A model generated the notes under the pieces. That model had not been told where the DNA came from. It searched no databases and saw only the letters and a program-made list of their open reading frames with translations. From Cephalopachus bancanus (taxonomy: Eukaryota; Chordata; Mammalia; Primates; Tarsiidae): a DNA stretch of 64,000 nt. The stretch is taken from assembly GCA_027257055.1 (NCBI GenBank), contig JAPVLO010000008.1, positions 17,980,001 through 18,044,000 of the forward strand, read 5' to 3'. The position numbers were made by a program, and so were the translations under genes. Within the stretch, counting starts at the first letter, position 1. The number at the start of each line of letters is the position of its first letter. Positions 48,790 to 60,565 of this stretch are shown here, one piece after another.

Positions 48790-49374
48790 TGATAATAATA
48801 GTGGTATGACACATAGCCTGACTTTAAGTTATGTGTCAAGCATTTTTCCATATGCCTTATATGTTAAGCTGTTGAATCCTCACAGCAACCCTTGGGCTAG
48901 GTATTTTTATTACTTTCATTTTACAGATGGAGAAACTGAGACACAAAGATGTTAAATTATCAAAGGTCATACTACCAGTTGGTAGGTCTGGGATTCAAAG
49001 CTAGACAGTCTGGAGTCGGGCATGGTGACTCATGCCTGAAATCCCAGCACTGTCGGAGAGGCTGAGGCGGGAGGATTGCTTGAGCCCAGGAGTTTGCAAC
49101 CTGCCTAGGCAACATAGCAAGACCTCATCTCTACCAAAACAAACAAACAAAGAAATAAATAAATAAAAAATTGATGTGCCTGTAGTCCCAGATGCTTGGG
49201 AAACTGAGCTGAGGTGGCAGGATCGTATGAGTCCAGGAGGTCGAGGCTACAGTAAGCCATGATTGTGCCACTGTACTCCTGCTGGGTGACAGAGTAAGAC
49301 CCCAACACACACACACAAAATCTGGACAGTCTGGCTCCAGAACCCACACTTAACCACTAGGCCACACTGCCTCC
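48790..49374 (+). mobile_element. MIR SINE split by an Alu
   Basis: The MIR runs to GATTCAAAGCTAGACAGTCTGG and then resumes after the Alu with GGACAGTCTGGCTCCAGAAC and CTTAACCACTAGGCCACACT. Confidence 0.88.
49014..49320 (+). mobile_element. Alu inserted in MIR
   Basis: Diverged full Alu with a (CA)n-ending tail. Target-site duplication AGACAGTCTGG (49,003-49,013) / GGACAGTCTGG (49,324-49,334), made from MIR sequence. Confidence 0.92.
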
Positions 49375-49784
49375 CTGGTTGAGTACAGAGGGTGGGTCTC
49401 TGTCCTCTGGTTTCACTGCTGGTGTGGACCTGCCCTTCAGTGAGGGTGCCTGCATCCTCCTGCCTCTTGCCGTTCTGACTTCGTGCTGGGTGCCCACATC
49501 AGCCGGCTTGCTTCATTTCTTGCCATTTTCTTGTACCTGGTGTAGACTCCCACTGCAGCACTGACTGGCTGGCTACCTTGGGCTTCACTCCCTGCCTGCC
49601 CCTGCCTCCCGTGTGGATCGTTCAGCCTAGGAATGCAGCTTTAGCTGCTGGTTGAGCTTGTGTCTATCACACACTTGCCACTCATAGGCCTCCCCTATGA
49701 GCAAACCACCAGTATCATCTACAATCTCCCCAGATCCCTTTCTCTGCCATGACCATGGTGGTGCCCACTTTGTGGTATGGGGTG

Positions 49785-49965
49785 GTAGAAAAGGAGATTA
49801 AGCATTGGGGCTTAGAGTCAGATGAAGCTGAGTTTCCATCTTGACTGTGTCACCACCTTGGGAAGTAACTCAGCTTTTCTTAGCCTCAGTTTTGTTTTCT
49901 GCAAAATAAAAATAATAATGATGGGAGGATGGAATGAGAAAATACATGTAAAAACGCTTACTCTA
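49785..49965 (-). mobile_element. MIR-like SINE fragment
   Basis: GGGGCTTAGAGTCAGATG, CTTGACTGTGTCACCACCTT, GCCTCAGTTTTGTTTTCTGC and ATAATAATGATGGGAGGAT in order. Confidence 0.75.
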
Positions 49966-50470
49966 AAAACTCCTGAAGTCTGGGTAAGTTATAGTTTAGG
50001 AAATTGTATCACATCCATGTCGATATCCTGGTTTAGGTGATGTACTATAGTTGTGTAAGATGTTATCACTGAAGGAGCTGGATGATGGGCACCTGGGACA
50101 TCTCTGTACATTTTTTGTGACTTCTTGTGTGTCTTCTTCAACAAAAGTTAAAAATGGTATTAGCATAGTGCCTAATCTCTATTTATTTTAGGTTTTTATT
50201 AAACTATAAAATATCACCAGGAATTCTGTTATTTGGCTCAAACTCAACTTTTTGAGGAGAGAGAGAGAGGGAGAGAGAAACTGATTCATCTACTTAAGGG
50301 AAAGCAGACCAAACAAATTCTAAAACTATTTCTCTTTTCTAACATGTTTGGCAACCAAAATGGCATCACCACCAGCCACCAGTGAATTCTCTTCTTTTTC
50401 TAATTTCATCTTCTTTCAGTTGAGAATCTTGCTTTTGCATAAACTTTGTGCCTCTTCAGATTTATTACCT

Positions 50471-50625
50471 ACCCTCTATATCAGTGGTTCTTAACTCCAG
50501 GTGCATAAAATACTCACAAGCAATCAAAGCAGCCTACCTGGGTGAGGCCCAGGAGGTGCATGTTTTAGAAGCTTCTTTGACTGTGCTGCCATGCACAGGG
50601 CTGAGAAACACTGCTTTCTTTGCAC
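50471..50625. mobile_element. MER5A-like hAT element
   Basis: Starts CAGTGGTTCTTAACTCCAGG and ends GGGCTGAGAAACACTGC, with the MER5A inverted-repeat-like ends. Confidence 0.75.
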
Positions 50626-51269
50626 CAGGATCCCCCTTGGCCTTTTCTTGCTTACTTTCATTCTCCTGCATCCACACTGCCTTGGTGGATGCTGCTTCCC
50701 CAGGATACCATTTCTTCAGTGACCATCAGGCCTTTTTTGACTGTAGTCACCAGATAGAGACTTTGCTCTCTTCTCTTCATGGGCATAACATTTATCTGGA
50801 ACGGGTGTTGAAAATTTTGGAATGATCACAGAATGAGCTCTCTCACCCCCTGAGATGCCATATGTCCATGCCATTTTAGATAACTGAAGTGTCACCAAAT
50901 GTCCCTTATGTTGTCGTTCTCCAAAAGCCAATTCAACAGAATGCAGGCGAATCGCGTGTTTTCTTTTGGGACTGTGATCTGTGGAAGCTTTCCAGAGCCT
51001 GCTGGGCACCAACTATTTTTACTACTATTTCAATGGCTGCCACACTTCCCCACCCTCTGGAGAGCTGACTTTGAGGCACTGCCTCAGTTTCTCAGCCACC
51101 AGTCCTTCCTTTCTTCATCTTTTCCAAAATGACATCTTGTCATAAAATGATATACTGACATTGCAGAACATTTGATAGACAAAAAGAGAGAAAAAGGCCT
51201 GAATATAATCCTAACTATTATTTTGGCTTCCTGACGTATTAATGTCTCTGCCTTATTCTTTTTGTTGGA

Positions 51270-51560
51270 AGTATAGTGTGGTCACAATTTTGTATCCTCA
51301 TTTTTTTACCAAACATTTTATCTTAGTCATTTTTTCCATGTTGCCACATAACGTGTGTGTGTTTGTGCATGTATGAATGTGAATGGATGAGAATTTATTT
51401 ACCTAAATCACTATTGTGACATTTAGATTGTTCCCAGGCTTTCACTCTTTAACTGAATGCTATAATATAAATGCTCATGCATCTAGATAATTTAAACTGC
51501 ATCTTAGGGGTAGAGAACTAGAAGTGGCAACACTGGGTCAAAGGACATCGTGACTCTTAA
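51270..51560 (-). mobile_element. Old L1M fragment
   Basis: Antisense old-L1 pattern: AGATTGTTCCCAGGCTTTCA, GCTATAATATAAATGCTCAT and GGCAACACTGGGTCAAAGGA. Confidence 0.5.
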
Positions 51561-51675
51561 TAAACCTCATCATGAGAGGGTCCCTGAGTAGCCCCTTTCC
51601 ATGGGATGTTTTCCAGTAATTCCCATCAGTATTGAACCCCTTAGATTTTTTTGTGGCTGTGCTCACAGCTATGTA

Positions 51676-51702
51676 TTGATGATGATGATGATGATGATGA
51701 TT
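51676..51702. repeat. (GAT)n microsatellite
   Basis: About eight uninterrupted GAT units. Confidence 0.95.
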
Positions 51703-51861
51703 ATAGCCCATACTTTCATTAAAGCCAGATAGGGCCTATGCTGCCAATTTTGTGTCTTTTGCTGGCATACTGCTTTCGGGAGTAATAGAGTCACTTTCTG
51801 TTCTGCTTCTGGTAGATATCAATACCACTCCTCTTTTTAAATTAAAAAAAATTTAAATTAG

Positions 51862-52087
51862 AGATAGGGTCTCTCTATTGGCTGGGTTGGAGTGCAGTGG
51901 AATGATGATAGCACATTGCAACCTTCAACTCCTGGGCTTAAGGAATCCTCCCACTTCAGCCTCCTGAGTAGAGATGAAGTCTCACTATGTTGTCCAGGCT
52001 GGTCTTGAACTCCTGGCCTCAAGTGATTCTCCTATCTCGGCTTCCAACAATGCTGGGATTACAGGCATTAGCCACTGCGCCTGGCCA
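51862..52087 (-). mobile_element. AluJ-like element with central deletion
   Basis: Complement of an old Alu. CAGCCTCCTGAGTA is followed directly by GAGATGAAGTCTCACTATG, so about 60 bp at the arm junction are missing. Confidence 0.88.
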
Positions 52088-52514
52088 TCAATCCTCTTTT
52101 ATACCCTAACACAGTAGAATCAGAAAAATTATGTGCCTTGCCCAAGGACACACAACTGAGAAACAGCGAGCCAAGAGCAAAACCTGCCTCATTTGCATCC
52201 CAAAGCCTTAGTGCTTTCCACTCCACTGCATTACCTATCTGGAAACATGAGCACAAAGAATGGGGTCACAAATTGTTCCTGGAGTTGAGAAGTTGGGGCA
52301 AAGGAGAGGAGAACGCATGTGCCAGGAAAGTCTTCATGGAGGTTCTTGTTCTCAAGAAACTTAGAGTTTAATGATAGAAATAAATAAATGATAATTGTAT
52401 GGTGGAATGGCATTTGTTTATATTTATTGAAATATGAATTATTTTATATAATATTAAATATAATTAAAATAAATGCCATCATAAGAATAAACAGAGAGGA
52501 GCATTGTAAAACAG

Positions 52515-52995
52515 CTTTATAAAGGTGTAATTGACCTAGGAAAAAACCACTCATTTTCATATATTCCAATGACTAAGTTTGACATTTGTATATACCCATG
52601 AAGCCATCGCCATAATCAAGATAATCAACCATTACCCTCAAAAGTTTCCTTGTGCCTTTTGCAACTCTTCCTGCTCCTCCACACTATACTCAGTCTGTCC
52701 CAGGAAGCTGCTGATTTACTTTCTGTCATTATAGATTATATAGATTAGTTTGCACTTTCTAGATTTGTATATAAATGGAATTATATGGTAGGTATTCTTT
52801 CTTTAAATTTGATATTATTTTACTTAGCATAGTTATTTTAAAAGCCATCCATCTTGTTACATGTATCAATAGATTATTCCTTTTTATTGCTGAGTGGTAT
52901 TCTTTTGGGTGGGTATAACATTATTTGTTTGTCCATTCAGCTGTTGGTGGACATTATCATTTGCCAATTTCTGTAGTGTAAATATTCCCATCATG
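52515..52995 (-). mobile_element. Old L1M fragment
   Basis: AGCTTTATAAAGGTGTAATT, TATACCCATGAAGCCATCGC, ATATAAATGGAATTATATGG and TTGTTTGTCCATTCAGCTGT in old-L1 3' order. Confidence 0.65.
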
Positions 52996-53399
52996 ATCAA
53001 TTTCAAGTTACCAACACAGAGTCACAGAATGGAGTTGGGAAGAGATGCACACAATTAGCTCTCAGCAACTGTAAGAGACAATCTGCTCCATAAATGCTAG
53101 GAAATTAGTTCTGGGTGATAAATAACCATGGAGTGGAGGAAATTGGAGCATTTTATGGGAACAGTTGGTAAGTGGAATATCTTTGTCTTGGGGAGTTCTT
53201 TATCATTCTATTTTGGGGGATGGGCCTGGTTCCAGCTTAAAAATAGCTGGTTTGGGGACTTTGCATATGATTGCTAAGAAACTCTATTATGTTTACAGAG
53301 ACCATTTGGTTTGAAGGAAGGTTTATTGCTTAGGAAATAAATATTGATTGTGAGCAGGAGTAGGTAATGTTTTTAGGATTTTATATATTTATGATTTTT

Positions 53400-53585
53400 T
53401 TCAGTTGGAGGTCTCACTCTGTTGCCCAGGCTGAAGGGCAGTGGCACGGTCATGGCTCAATCTCCTTGCTCAGGCTATCTGCCTCAACCTCCCGAGTAGC
53501 TGGGACTATAGACATGTGCCACTATGCCTGGCTAATTTTTTTTTTTTTATAGAGATAAAGTCTCACTATGTTGCCTAAGCTGGCA
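53400..53585 (-). mobile_element. Alu fragment, minus strand
   Basis: Complement of a right arm and part of a left arm (GTTGCCCAGGCTGAAGGGCA ... CACTATGTTGCCTAAGCTGG). Confidence 0.85.
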
Positions 53586-56125
53586 TTTATTATTATTTAA
53601 AGACTAAAAGTTAATATGTTAATCTTTTAGGGGAAAGGACTTTAAAAAAACTCTACATTTCCTACTAGTGATTATTAAAAACCACTTTATTTTAGATATG
53701 ATGTACAATGCAAAAGTGCTAGTTTTCAAAGTTAATAGAAACATATAAAAAAGATTGAGCTACTTTACTTTGTCTTTTAATATTTTATACACCTTTCTCT
53801 CTATGAATAATAACTTGTGTTTGTAGGGAAACAATTTATATTTGTATTAGTGCTCTTCATTCTGCATGATCCCCAAATATTCCTCTCTGATGTCCTCATC
53901 CATCGTTGAATAGCAGCAGTCACCTGGTGGAAACACTACCAAACCCTGTCTATGACACAAAGAAAGTCTAATTATGGACAGTGTTCAGACAGTGAGGAAG
54001 GTGACTTGGAAAACAGCAGAGGAATTCGGCCAGTCATGGACTTGGGAGCTCTTTAGGATTCATTCAATTATAATAATCATTTAATGAGCTCCTAGTGCAT
54101 GCCAGGCACTGTAGTAAGTGGTATGTATACAGTAAAAACAAATTCTTTGTAGAATTTGTAGCTCCAGTGCATGGCAGAGAGCTAAGAGAACAAACCTAGT
54201 CACAAAGATACATGCTAAAGAGATCATATTATCCTAATCAAGCATCATAGAAATCACTGAACCAAAATTCTAGCTTTGACCTGAGAAATTCAGGCCCTGT
54301 GGTTATTGAGTGTTTGCCCCATAAGGGCATTTCTGAAATTTTCATTTACCAGTCTATCTTTGAAGGCTCAGAAGAGTCTATCAGAAGACCCTATTTTGTC
54401 TCACACTGACTAAAGAAAAATAATGTCACATTTTTCCTGAGGATCTGTCATGACCAAGGTCTCTGCACTTCTCTATGGCTCCAGAATCAGTTTTTCTTTG
54501 GGTTAATGTGGTCCGGCATTGAATGTAGCACAGGTCTTGGAGTCAGGTACTCATGGATGACTTCAGAGGGAAAGTCTGAAATGTGGGCTTAGAGTTACAT
54601 GTACATTTTTTCAGGGAATCTGAAACCGGTTTCATGAGGGTTTGTGATTCAAAAAAGCTTCAAGCCTTTGGAGAATTGGAATGAGTATTAAATAGGTCCC
54701 AAGTAGACTGGACTCTTCTCTAGCCATATGATCTCAGGCAAATTGTTGACCTCCAGGTGCCTCAATTTTATGATTTGTACAACATGGATAACTATTATGA
54801 GAGCAAAGGAGATAATTGTGCATGGAAGTGCTAGGAAATGGCCCAATACTGTGCCAGATGAAATGTGATATGGCTGATATTATCATGGCAGATTGTAAAG
54901 GTGGAGGTAGAGGTTGGGCTGGGGGGTACAAGACAGGGAGGGAAGCCAGAGGATAGACAAGCATCTTTCCCAGTCATCAGATACAGGACCAGTAATATTT
55001 CTTATTTGCCTCAGAGTCCTAAATTCACCCACGCCTTGGAATTGTTGCTGTTGGACCCCAGCCCATCCCAAGGTGAGAAGCAAGAGTCAGGAGAAGCAGG
55101 AAACCTTGTGTAAATAACGTACACAGAGAGTAGACCTTGCACTAAAGAGAAAACACACTCACTTAGTAGTCAAATTAAACTCTCCTGACACATAAATATG
55201 ATAGAGAAACATACTTATTTTTCCTAAATATGTTCAGTCTGAATTCAAACCTCAAATGTCTGGGAAGACATTTTGTTTTGGGGTCCCCAAAGATATAGGT
55301 TTAGATGGGCGCTCTCTTATATATAACCCAAGCAAGGTGCTTACCCCTTCCAGCATTAGTTCCTCATGTATAGAACAGAAATACTCATAGTTACTCTTCA
55401 TGGTTGTTGTGAGGATTAAATAAAGTCATAGTATGAGCTCAGCACAGAACTTAGCCAGTGCTGATGTACTACAAATGGTTGCCCCGTACTGGGAGTTAAA
55501 TGAGGCCGTTATAACCCTTACATGGTTCTTACTGTGGGTTTGGCCTTGTTCTAAATGCTTTGCATACGTTAGCTCACTTAATCCTTCTAATAATCTTTTG
55601 GGGAGGTGCTACTACTAAGTGGATTTTACAGATGGGAGTACTAAAATATAGTTAAGTAACTTGTTGGGAAGACTTCTTCCTAGGCAAGAAAGGAGCCTGG
55701 GAGGGCTTGGGAATTCTTTGCCAGTCTCTGGCTTGCTGCAAGGACATTTTCCATTCCAGGCTCTTTATCATTGAGGATATCATGTGGGTGACTCTCTTAG
55801 AATAGTGTGAGTAACATCTTCCAGAGCTAGGCTGCAAGTATCCAGGCATGTAAGGCAACCCCACAGTGATGTGGCCCAGCGTGAAGTGGCTTTACTGGAA
55901 ACCAGCCAGGGCACTTGGGGACTATGAACAGCTCTGCTGTGGCAGTTGAGTTGAATCAGTTGCCTGGAGTCAGTTCTGCAGAGCTGTGTGATCAAGTTTG
56001 ACCAGAACACCTCTGATTATCTCCAAAGGGGGATGATAATTCTTGATTCACCCAGTAGTTTGGATCAGCAACTCAGAGATAATCTCCTTGATTAGAGTGG
56101 AAATCCATTTTTTAGAAAGATAGTG
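53586..56125. other. Intronic sequence with MIR-like patches
   Basis: MIR-like order at about 54,705-54,860 (ATATGATCTCAGGCAAATTG) and 55,370-55,665 (GTTGTTGTGAGGATTAAATA; TTAGCTCACTTAATCCTTCT). No exon recognised. Confidence 0.55.
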
Positions 56126-56137
56126 GGATTATTACTT

Positions 56138-56430
56138 TTTCTTTTTTTGAGTTAGAATCTCACTCCTTAGCCCAGGCTGGAGTGCAGTGGCACGTACGCT
56201 CATGGCCACACCAGCATCGACCTTCTGGGCTCCAGCGATCCTACCGCCTCAGCCTTTTTAGTAACTGGAACTACAGACACGTGCTATCACACCCGGCTAT
56301 TTTTATTTTATTGTAGAGATGAGGTCTCGCCAAGTTGCCTAGGCTGGTCTTGAACCCGTAGGCTCAGGCAATCCACTGGCCTCGGCCTCCTAAAGTGCTG
56401 GGATTACAGGCTGAGACACTGAGCCCAGCC
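56138..56430 (-). mobile_element. Alu, lineage-type, minus strand
   Basis: Full Alu ending GGATTACAGGCTGAGACACT (lineage deletion). Perfect target-site duplication GGATTATTACTT at 56,126-56,137 and 56,431-56,442. Confidence 0.93.
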
Positions 56431-56619
56431 GGATTATTACTTCTTATTTAGATTTTAGTCCCCACGAGTGGGGGAGGGGACAGGAACTAAGCTGTGTTTG
56501 CTTAATTGTTTGCTTAAGATACTTTTTTTAGTGGTTTCTATGATGAAAGAGACACATGCATGTAGAAGAGGAAAAAGGGCAGGATATCCCCATTGTTCTT
56601 ACTTTGCAAATTGCTAAAA

Positions 56620-56900
56620 TTTGATTGACTTCCTCTATGAATATTTAATTTCTCATTGATCACTCTTGTCGTATAAAATTTACCATTATAATTCATCCAA
56701 CATTTCCCCATGTTTAAACTTTTGTGAACTCAAAATCTTTTAAATGTCCAGTAGTGAATATACTGTCATTTAGTCAACCATTTTCCCGTATTTGGACGCT
56801 GAAGTTATTCAACTGTTTTTCAAATGTAATATAAACAATGCTGTGGTGGACATCTTTGTTCAAACAGAAATTTTATAGAGTTAAAATAATTTCCCTGGGA
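56620..56900 (-). mobile_element. Old L1M fragment
   Basis: Antisense old-L1 landmarks such as TATAAACAATGCTGTGGTGG and ATTTAGTCAACCATTTTCCC. Confidence 0.5.
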
Positions 56901-57540
56901 TAGGATCTAACATTCCAGGTAGAACTTGTGGAATTCCCCAGATGAGCAGTGTGACCTGAGATCAGAGGTGCTCTGGCTAATAATTCCTTAGTGTTCCTTC
57001 TCTAGATACTGTTCCAACCCTCCTTCACTTGGCGTTTTCTTATCAGACAGGTGTTAACTGTAATCGTTTTGGTTTTAGAATGTTTTGCCTTGAACCTTCA
57101 CTTAACTGGTGCACAGGATCTAAGTAGCTTTGATGTTCCTGTTAACTGTTGATGTAGACATTGGGGAGCATCCTTTCTCAGCTATACTTAGCATTCTTTA
57201 TGTACTCTGCTGTGTTTAATTCAATTCCGCATACATTTGTTGATTACTGGAGAGCAGGTGTGAGTCAATTGAAGGAGCTTGAATTGGGAGTCAGAAAATC
57301 TATATTCAACATCTGCTTAAGATTTAACATCTGCTTTTGCTCTTTATTAGTGACCTTACACAGCAATAAACTTTTTGAAATCTTGTTTTGTTTTTCACCT
57401 GAAAAATGAAAATAATATCTTTCTCAGTGAGTATTTATGAGATGAATGGATAGAAGCTTGGTAAACTATATAATATTATATAAATAAGAGACACAATTAA
57501 GTGCTCTTCAGGATACTGTAGGTGACATTAAGACGGACAA

Positions 57541-57671
57541 TTCATTCATTCATTAATCAACAAACATTTATTGAGTAACTACTACATGCAAAGCAATGGC
57601 CTGAGAGCTGGGAATACAGTGGTGAATAAGGCTCCATAAATCCTTGAGGAGTTTATAATTTAGTAGTGTAG
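57541..57671 (-). mobile_element. L2 3' end fragment
   Basis: (TTCA)n, then CAAACATTTATTGAGTAACT and GGGAATACAGTGGTGAATAA, the complement of an L2 3' end. Confidence 0.7.
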
Positions 57672-58145
57672 ACAGCGGTGCTGCTCAATATGGTAGCCAT
57701 TAGCTACAAGTGGACAGTGCTACTGAGGAGTGCAAATTCTAACTTTATTTAATTTTAGTACATTTAAATGTAAGTTTAAAAATTAAGACCAATTCAGTTA
57801 TTGGAAAAACTCCTAATATTTTCCATTAAGAGTGTGTCTGAAACAACTTAAGCGCATCTACCTTTTTAACTGTCTATTTCATGGAGCCCAAACATAGATC
57901 AAGTATTTCCAATGAAAATTTAGCTGCCAAATTGGTGCTCTGCAAATGTAAACTACACACTGATTTCTAAGACTTACTATATAAAAAAGTAAAATATTGC
58001 AGTAATTTTATTATTATATATTGAAATGTCTTAGATATATTTGCATAAAAACAATATGTTATTAATTCACTCATTTCTTTTTGGTTGTAAAAACGTGGCT
58101 ACTAGAAAATATGTGGTTTGCATTGTATTTGCAGTGGGCAGTGGT
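57672..58145. mobile_element. Ancient DNA-transposon-like element
   Basis: AT-rich core between GGTGCTGCTCAATATGGTAG and CGTGGCTACTAGAAAATATG. A fragment of the same family appears at 13,408-13,610. Family name not asserted. Confidence 0.5.
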
Positions 58146-59029
58146 AGCATAAGTGTATGATTCCTAGTGGTGAGATTAATGCAGACTGCACTGTGGCCCA
58201 GAACACTCTGGGGATTTTAGGGTCATAGGGAGAATAGAATAATTTCACTGGTAGGGAATTCAGTGAGGCTTCTTGGAGTGATGCCGTTGGACTGGGTCTT
58301 GAAGGCAAGATATACGGCTATTTTAAGGGTTAGGCTTATTTTTTTTTAATAGTAAATGAGGGGAGAGATAGGCTCCAGTGAGAGAAAGCAGCTTTTGCAA
58401 AAGCATAGTGGCTGGAAAGTTTGGGGCCTGTTATTATTATTTTAAAGTTGTAATTTAAAAATATTTATAATAACAGAATATATTTATAATAATCATATTA
58501 TTTTTTAAATGCCATCAGCTCTAGCTCTGCTTTATCTGAAGTCTCAGGGGTTCATTTCAAACCCAGATTCTGTCCAGGTATTCTGCAGGACTAGATAAAG
58601 CCCCAGGGGGGCGATAGAGAAAATATGTGTGAGAATTTTGGTTGTCCCAGTGCCTGCAGGTGGGGGTGAAGGGAAGATTCCAGCTTCCTAAAATGGAATA
58701 ATGAACAGTTCAACACAAGAAGGGATTGTTTTACCTCAAATGCCAATAGCAACCCTACTGAGAAACTCCTGGGATACTCAACAGAATCGCTTTGGGTACT
58801 TTTTCAGACTATCAATATAGAAGTTGTACACCAGACCTTCTGGACCAGAATCTTCAAAGGTGGCCTGGGCATGTGTATTTAAACAGTTTAAAAAAGAGAT
58901 ATAATTAATGCATGTATGCGATTAAAAATTCAAACAACACAGAAAAATATAAAATCAAAAGGGAAAATATTTTCCCCAATGACCCCTAATATTTTTCCCA
59001 AAGGCAAAAATTTTGTGCAAATACCAAAC
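58146..59029. other. Intronic sequence, no feature seen
   Basis: AT-rich patch near 58,430-58,510; nothing else recognised. Confidence 0.4.
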
Positions 59030-59345
59030 ATACCTATGAATGGTTTTTAAATTTACCAAATAGGATTCTGCTAAATGGGCTCTTTAGCATCTTTTATTCT
59101 CAAAAATGGTTTTTGCTGTGTTTGGGGGATATTTCCATGTCAGCATATGCTGAGTTACCTCATCCTTTTGGAAGACACCAGAGTATTCCATTATATGAAT
59201 ATTTTCTAATTTACTTAGCCATGCCTTCTTGGTAGACATTTAGTTTATATTTTTGTACTTGCACCTTGAAGTGCTTTTGGTCATTTCTAGCAGTGAAACT
59301 GGCAGGTCAATTAAAATGCCAAATTATTCTCTAACATTTTTACTA
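59030..59345 (-). mobile_element. Old L1M fragment
   Basis: Antisense old-L1 pattern: TTCCATTATATGAATATTTT, TTTAGTTTATATTTTTGTAC and TAGCAGTGAAACTGGCAGGT. Confidence 0.5.
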
Positions 59346-59367
59346 CAATTTATACTTTTATAAGCAA

Positions 59368-59968
59368 TATATGATGGGACCCCAAAAAGCCAAAATTTAC
59401 TTATAAAAAAAGTGTATTTACTCTTATATGTTTAAACTTCAGTCACCTTCAGAGTACTCTCTGTTTGACGTAATACCTATTGAGTCACTTTTTCCACTGA
59501 TACAAAACAGTTTTTGAACTCGTCGATTTTGATTTCAGTGCTACTGCCATTTTTTGTTTCACCTCTTCCACATCAGCAAAGTGTTTCCCTCTGAGGACTT
59601 TTTTTTCATCCAGGTAAGCAAACAAACAAAAAAAGTCACTTGGGGTGAGATCTGTTGACTAGGGAAGGTGGGGCATGGGAGTCGTGCCAGTTTTAGGTCA
59701 AAAGCTGCTGAACACTCAGTGTGGAGTGGGCAGGTGCACTCATAAGTTACCCATCATGAAACAGGCAAACATGTTGAAATAATCTCCAAAAAAAAATTCA
59801 CTGAAGTCTTATATAACCTGTCATAACAATGCTAGCTGGCACACTGCTGCGGATGGATTCTAGAACACTTACCTAGCATGAAAAGCCTATACTACAATGA
59901 TCCTGCACTCCAAAAAAATAATTCTTTTTGGGGAGGGTTCTCCCTTGTATGAGAGCAACCAAAAATAT
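59368..59968 (-). mobile_element. Mariner-type transposon remnant with internal deletion
   Basis: About 600 bp whose ends are imperfect inverted repeats: GGGACCCCAAAAAGCC at the left; GGGAGAACCCTCCCCAAAAAG as the complement of the right end differs by short indels. The minus strand encodes the C-terminal part of a mariner-like transposase. TA dinucleotides flank both ends. Confidence 0.75.
59440..59700 (-). pseudogene. Mariner transposase C-terminus, remnant
   Basis: Mariner transposases cut DNA with a DD34D active site. Reading the minus strand, one frame gives STDLTPSDFF, corresponding to the PDLAPSDFF box that holds the third catalytic aspartate. YLDEKKVLRGKHFADVEEVK and KQKMAVALKS follow. 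Another frame then gives KIDEFKNCF and the terminal region, so there is a frameshift, and a stop precedes the box. The N-terminal DNA-binding domain and first two aspartates are absent. Confidence 0.75.
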
Positions 59969-60114
59969 CTCCAACTTGCCCTGTTCTACTAAACTTTCTT
60001 GACTTCCATAATTTCTATCAAAATTTATCTGTCCCATGCCTCATTTCCTTCATATTTTGCTTTCAGAAAGATGACAGCTACTTAATCTGATCAGTTAGAT
60101 CACTTTCATATCAT

Positions 60115-60565
60115 TTAATACGTTTCTGCTTGTGGTAAGCACAATAATGCCCTGTGAGATGTCCACATTCCAATCTCTGGACCGGGGAGTGTGTTCCCTT
60201 ACATGGTAAAAGGGTCTTTGTAGATGTGCTCAGGCTAAGAATCTTGAGATGGAGAGATTATATTGGATTATCCCAGAAGACCTAATGTAATCACAGAAAT
60301 CCTGATGAGTGAAAAAGGGAGGCAGGAAGATCAGAGCCAAAGAGAGATTTGAAGATGGCATACTGCTGGCCTCAAAAATGGAGGAAGGGGCCATGAGCCA
60401 AGGTATACAGGCAGCTTCTAGCATTGGAAAAGAACATTGTAATTTTAACCCAATGAAATCCATTTTGGATTTCTGGCTACCAAAGCTGCAAGATAATAAA
60501 TTGTGTTGTTTTTAATCTATTAAAGTTGTGGTAATTTGTTCCAGCAGCAATAGAAAGCTGATATG
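60115..60565 (+). mobile_element. MLT1 solo LTR (ERVL-MaLR)
   Basis: CCTTACATGGTAAAAGGGTC, CTTTGTAGATGTGCTCAGGC and GCAAGATAATAAATTGTGTT to TTGTTCCAGCAGCAATAGAA, the MLT1 order. There is no internal region. Confidence 0.85.

Noticed and set aside
50448..50825. 125-aa plus-strand open frame
   Set aside because: Its start lies in a MER5A-like repeat and it has no recognisable domain or splice context.
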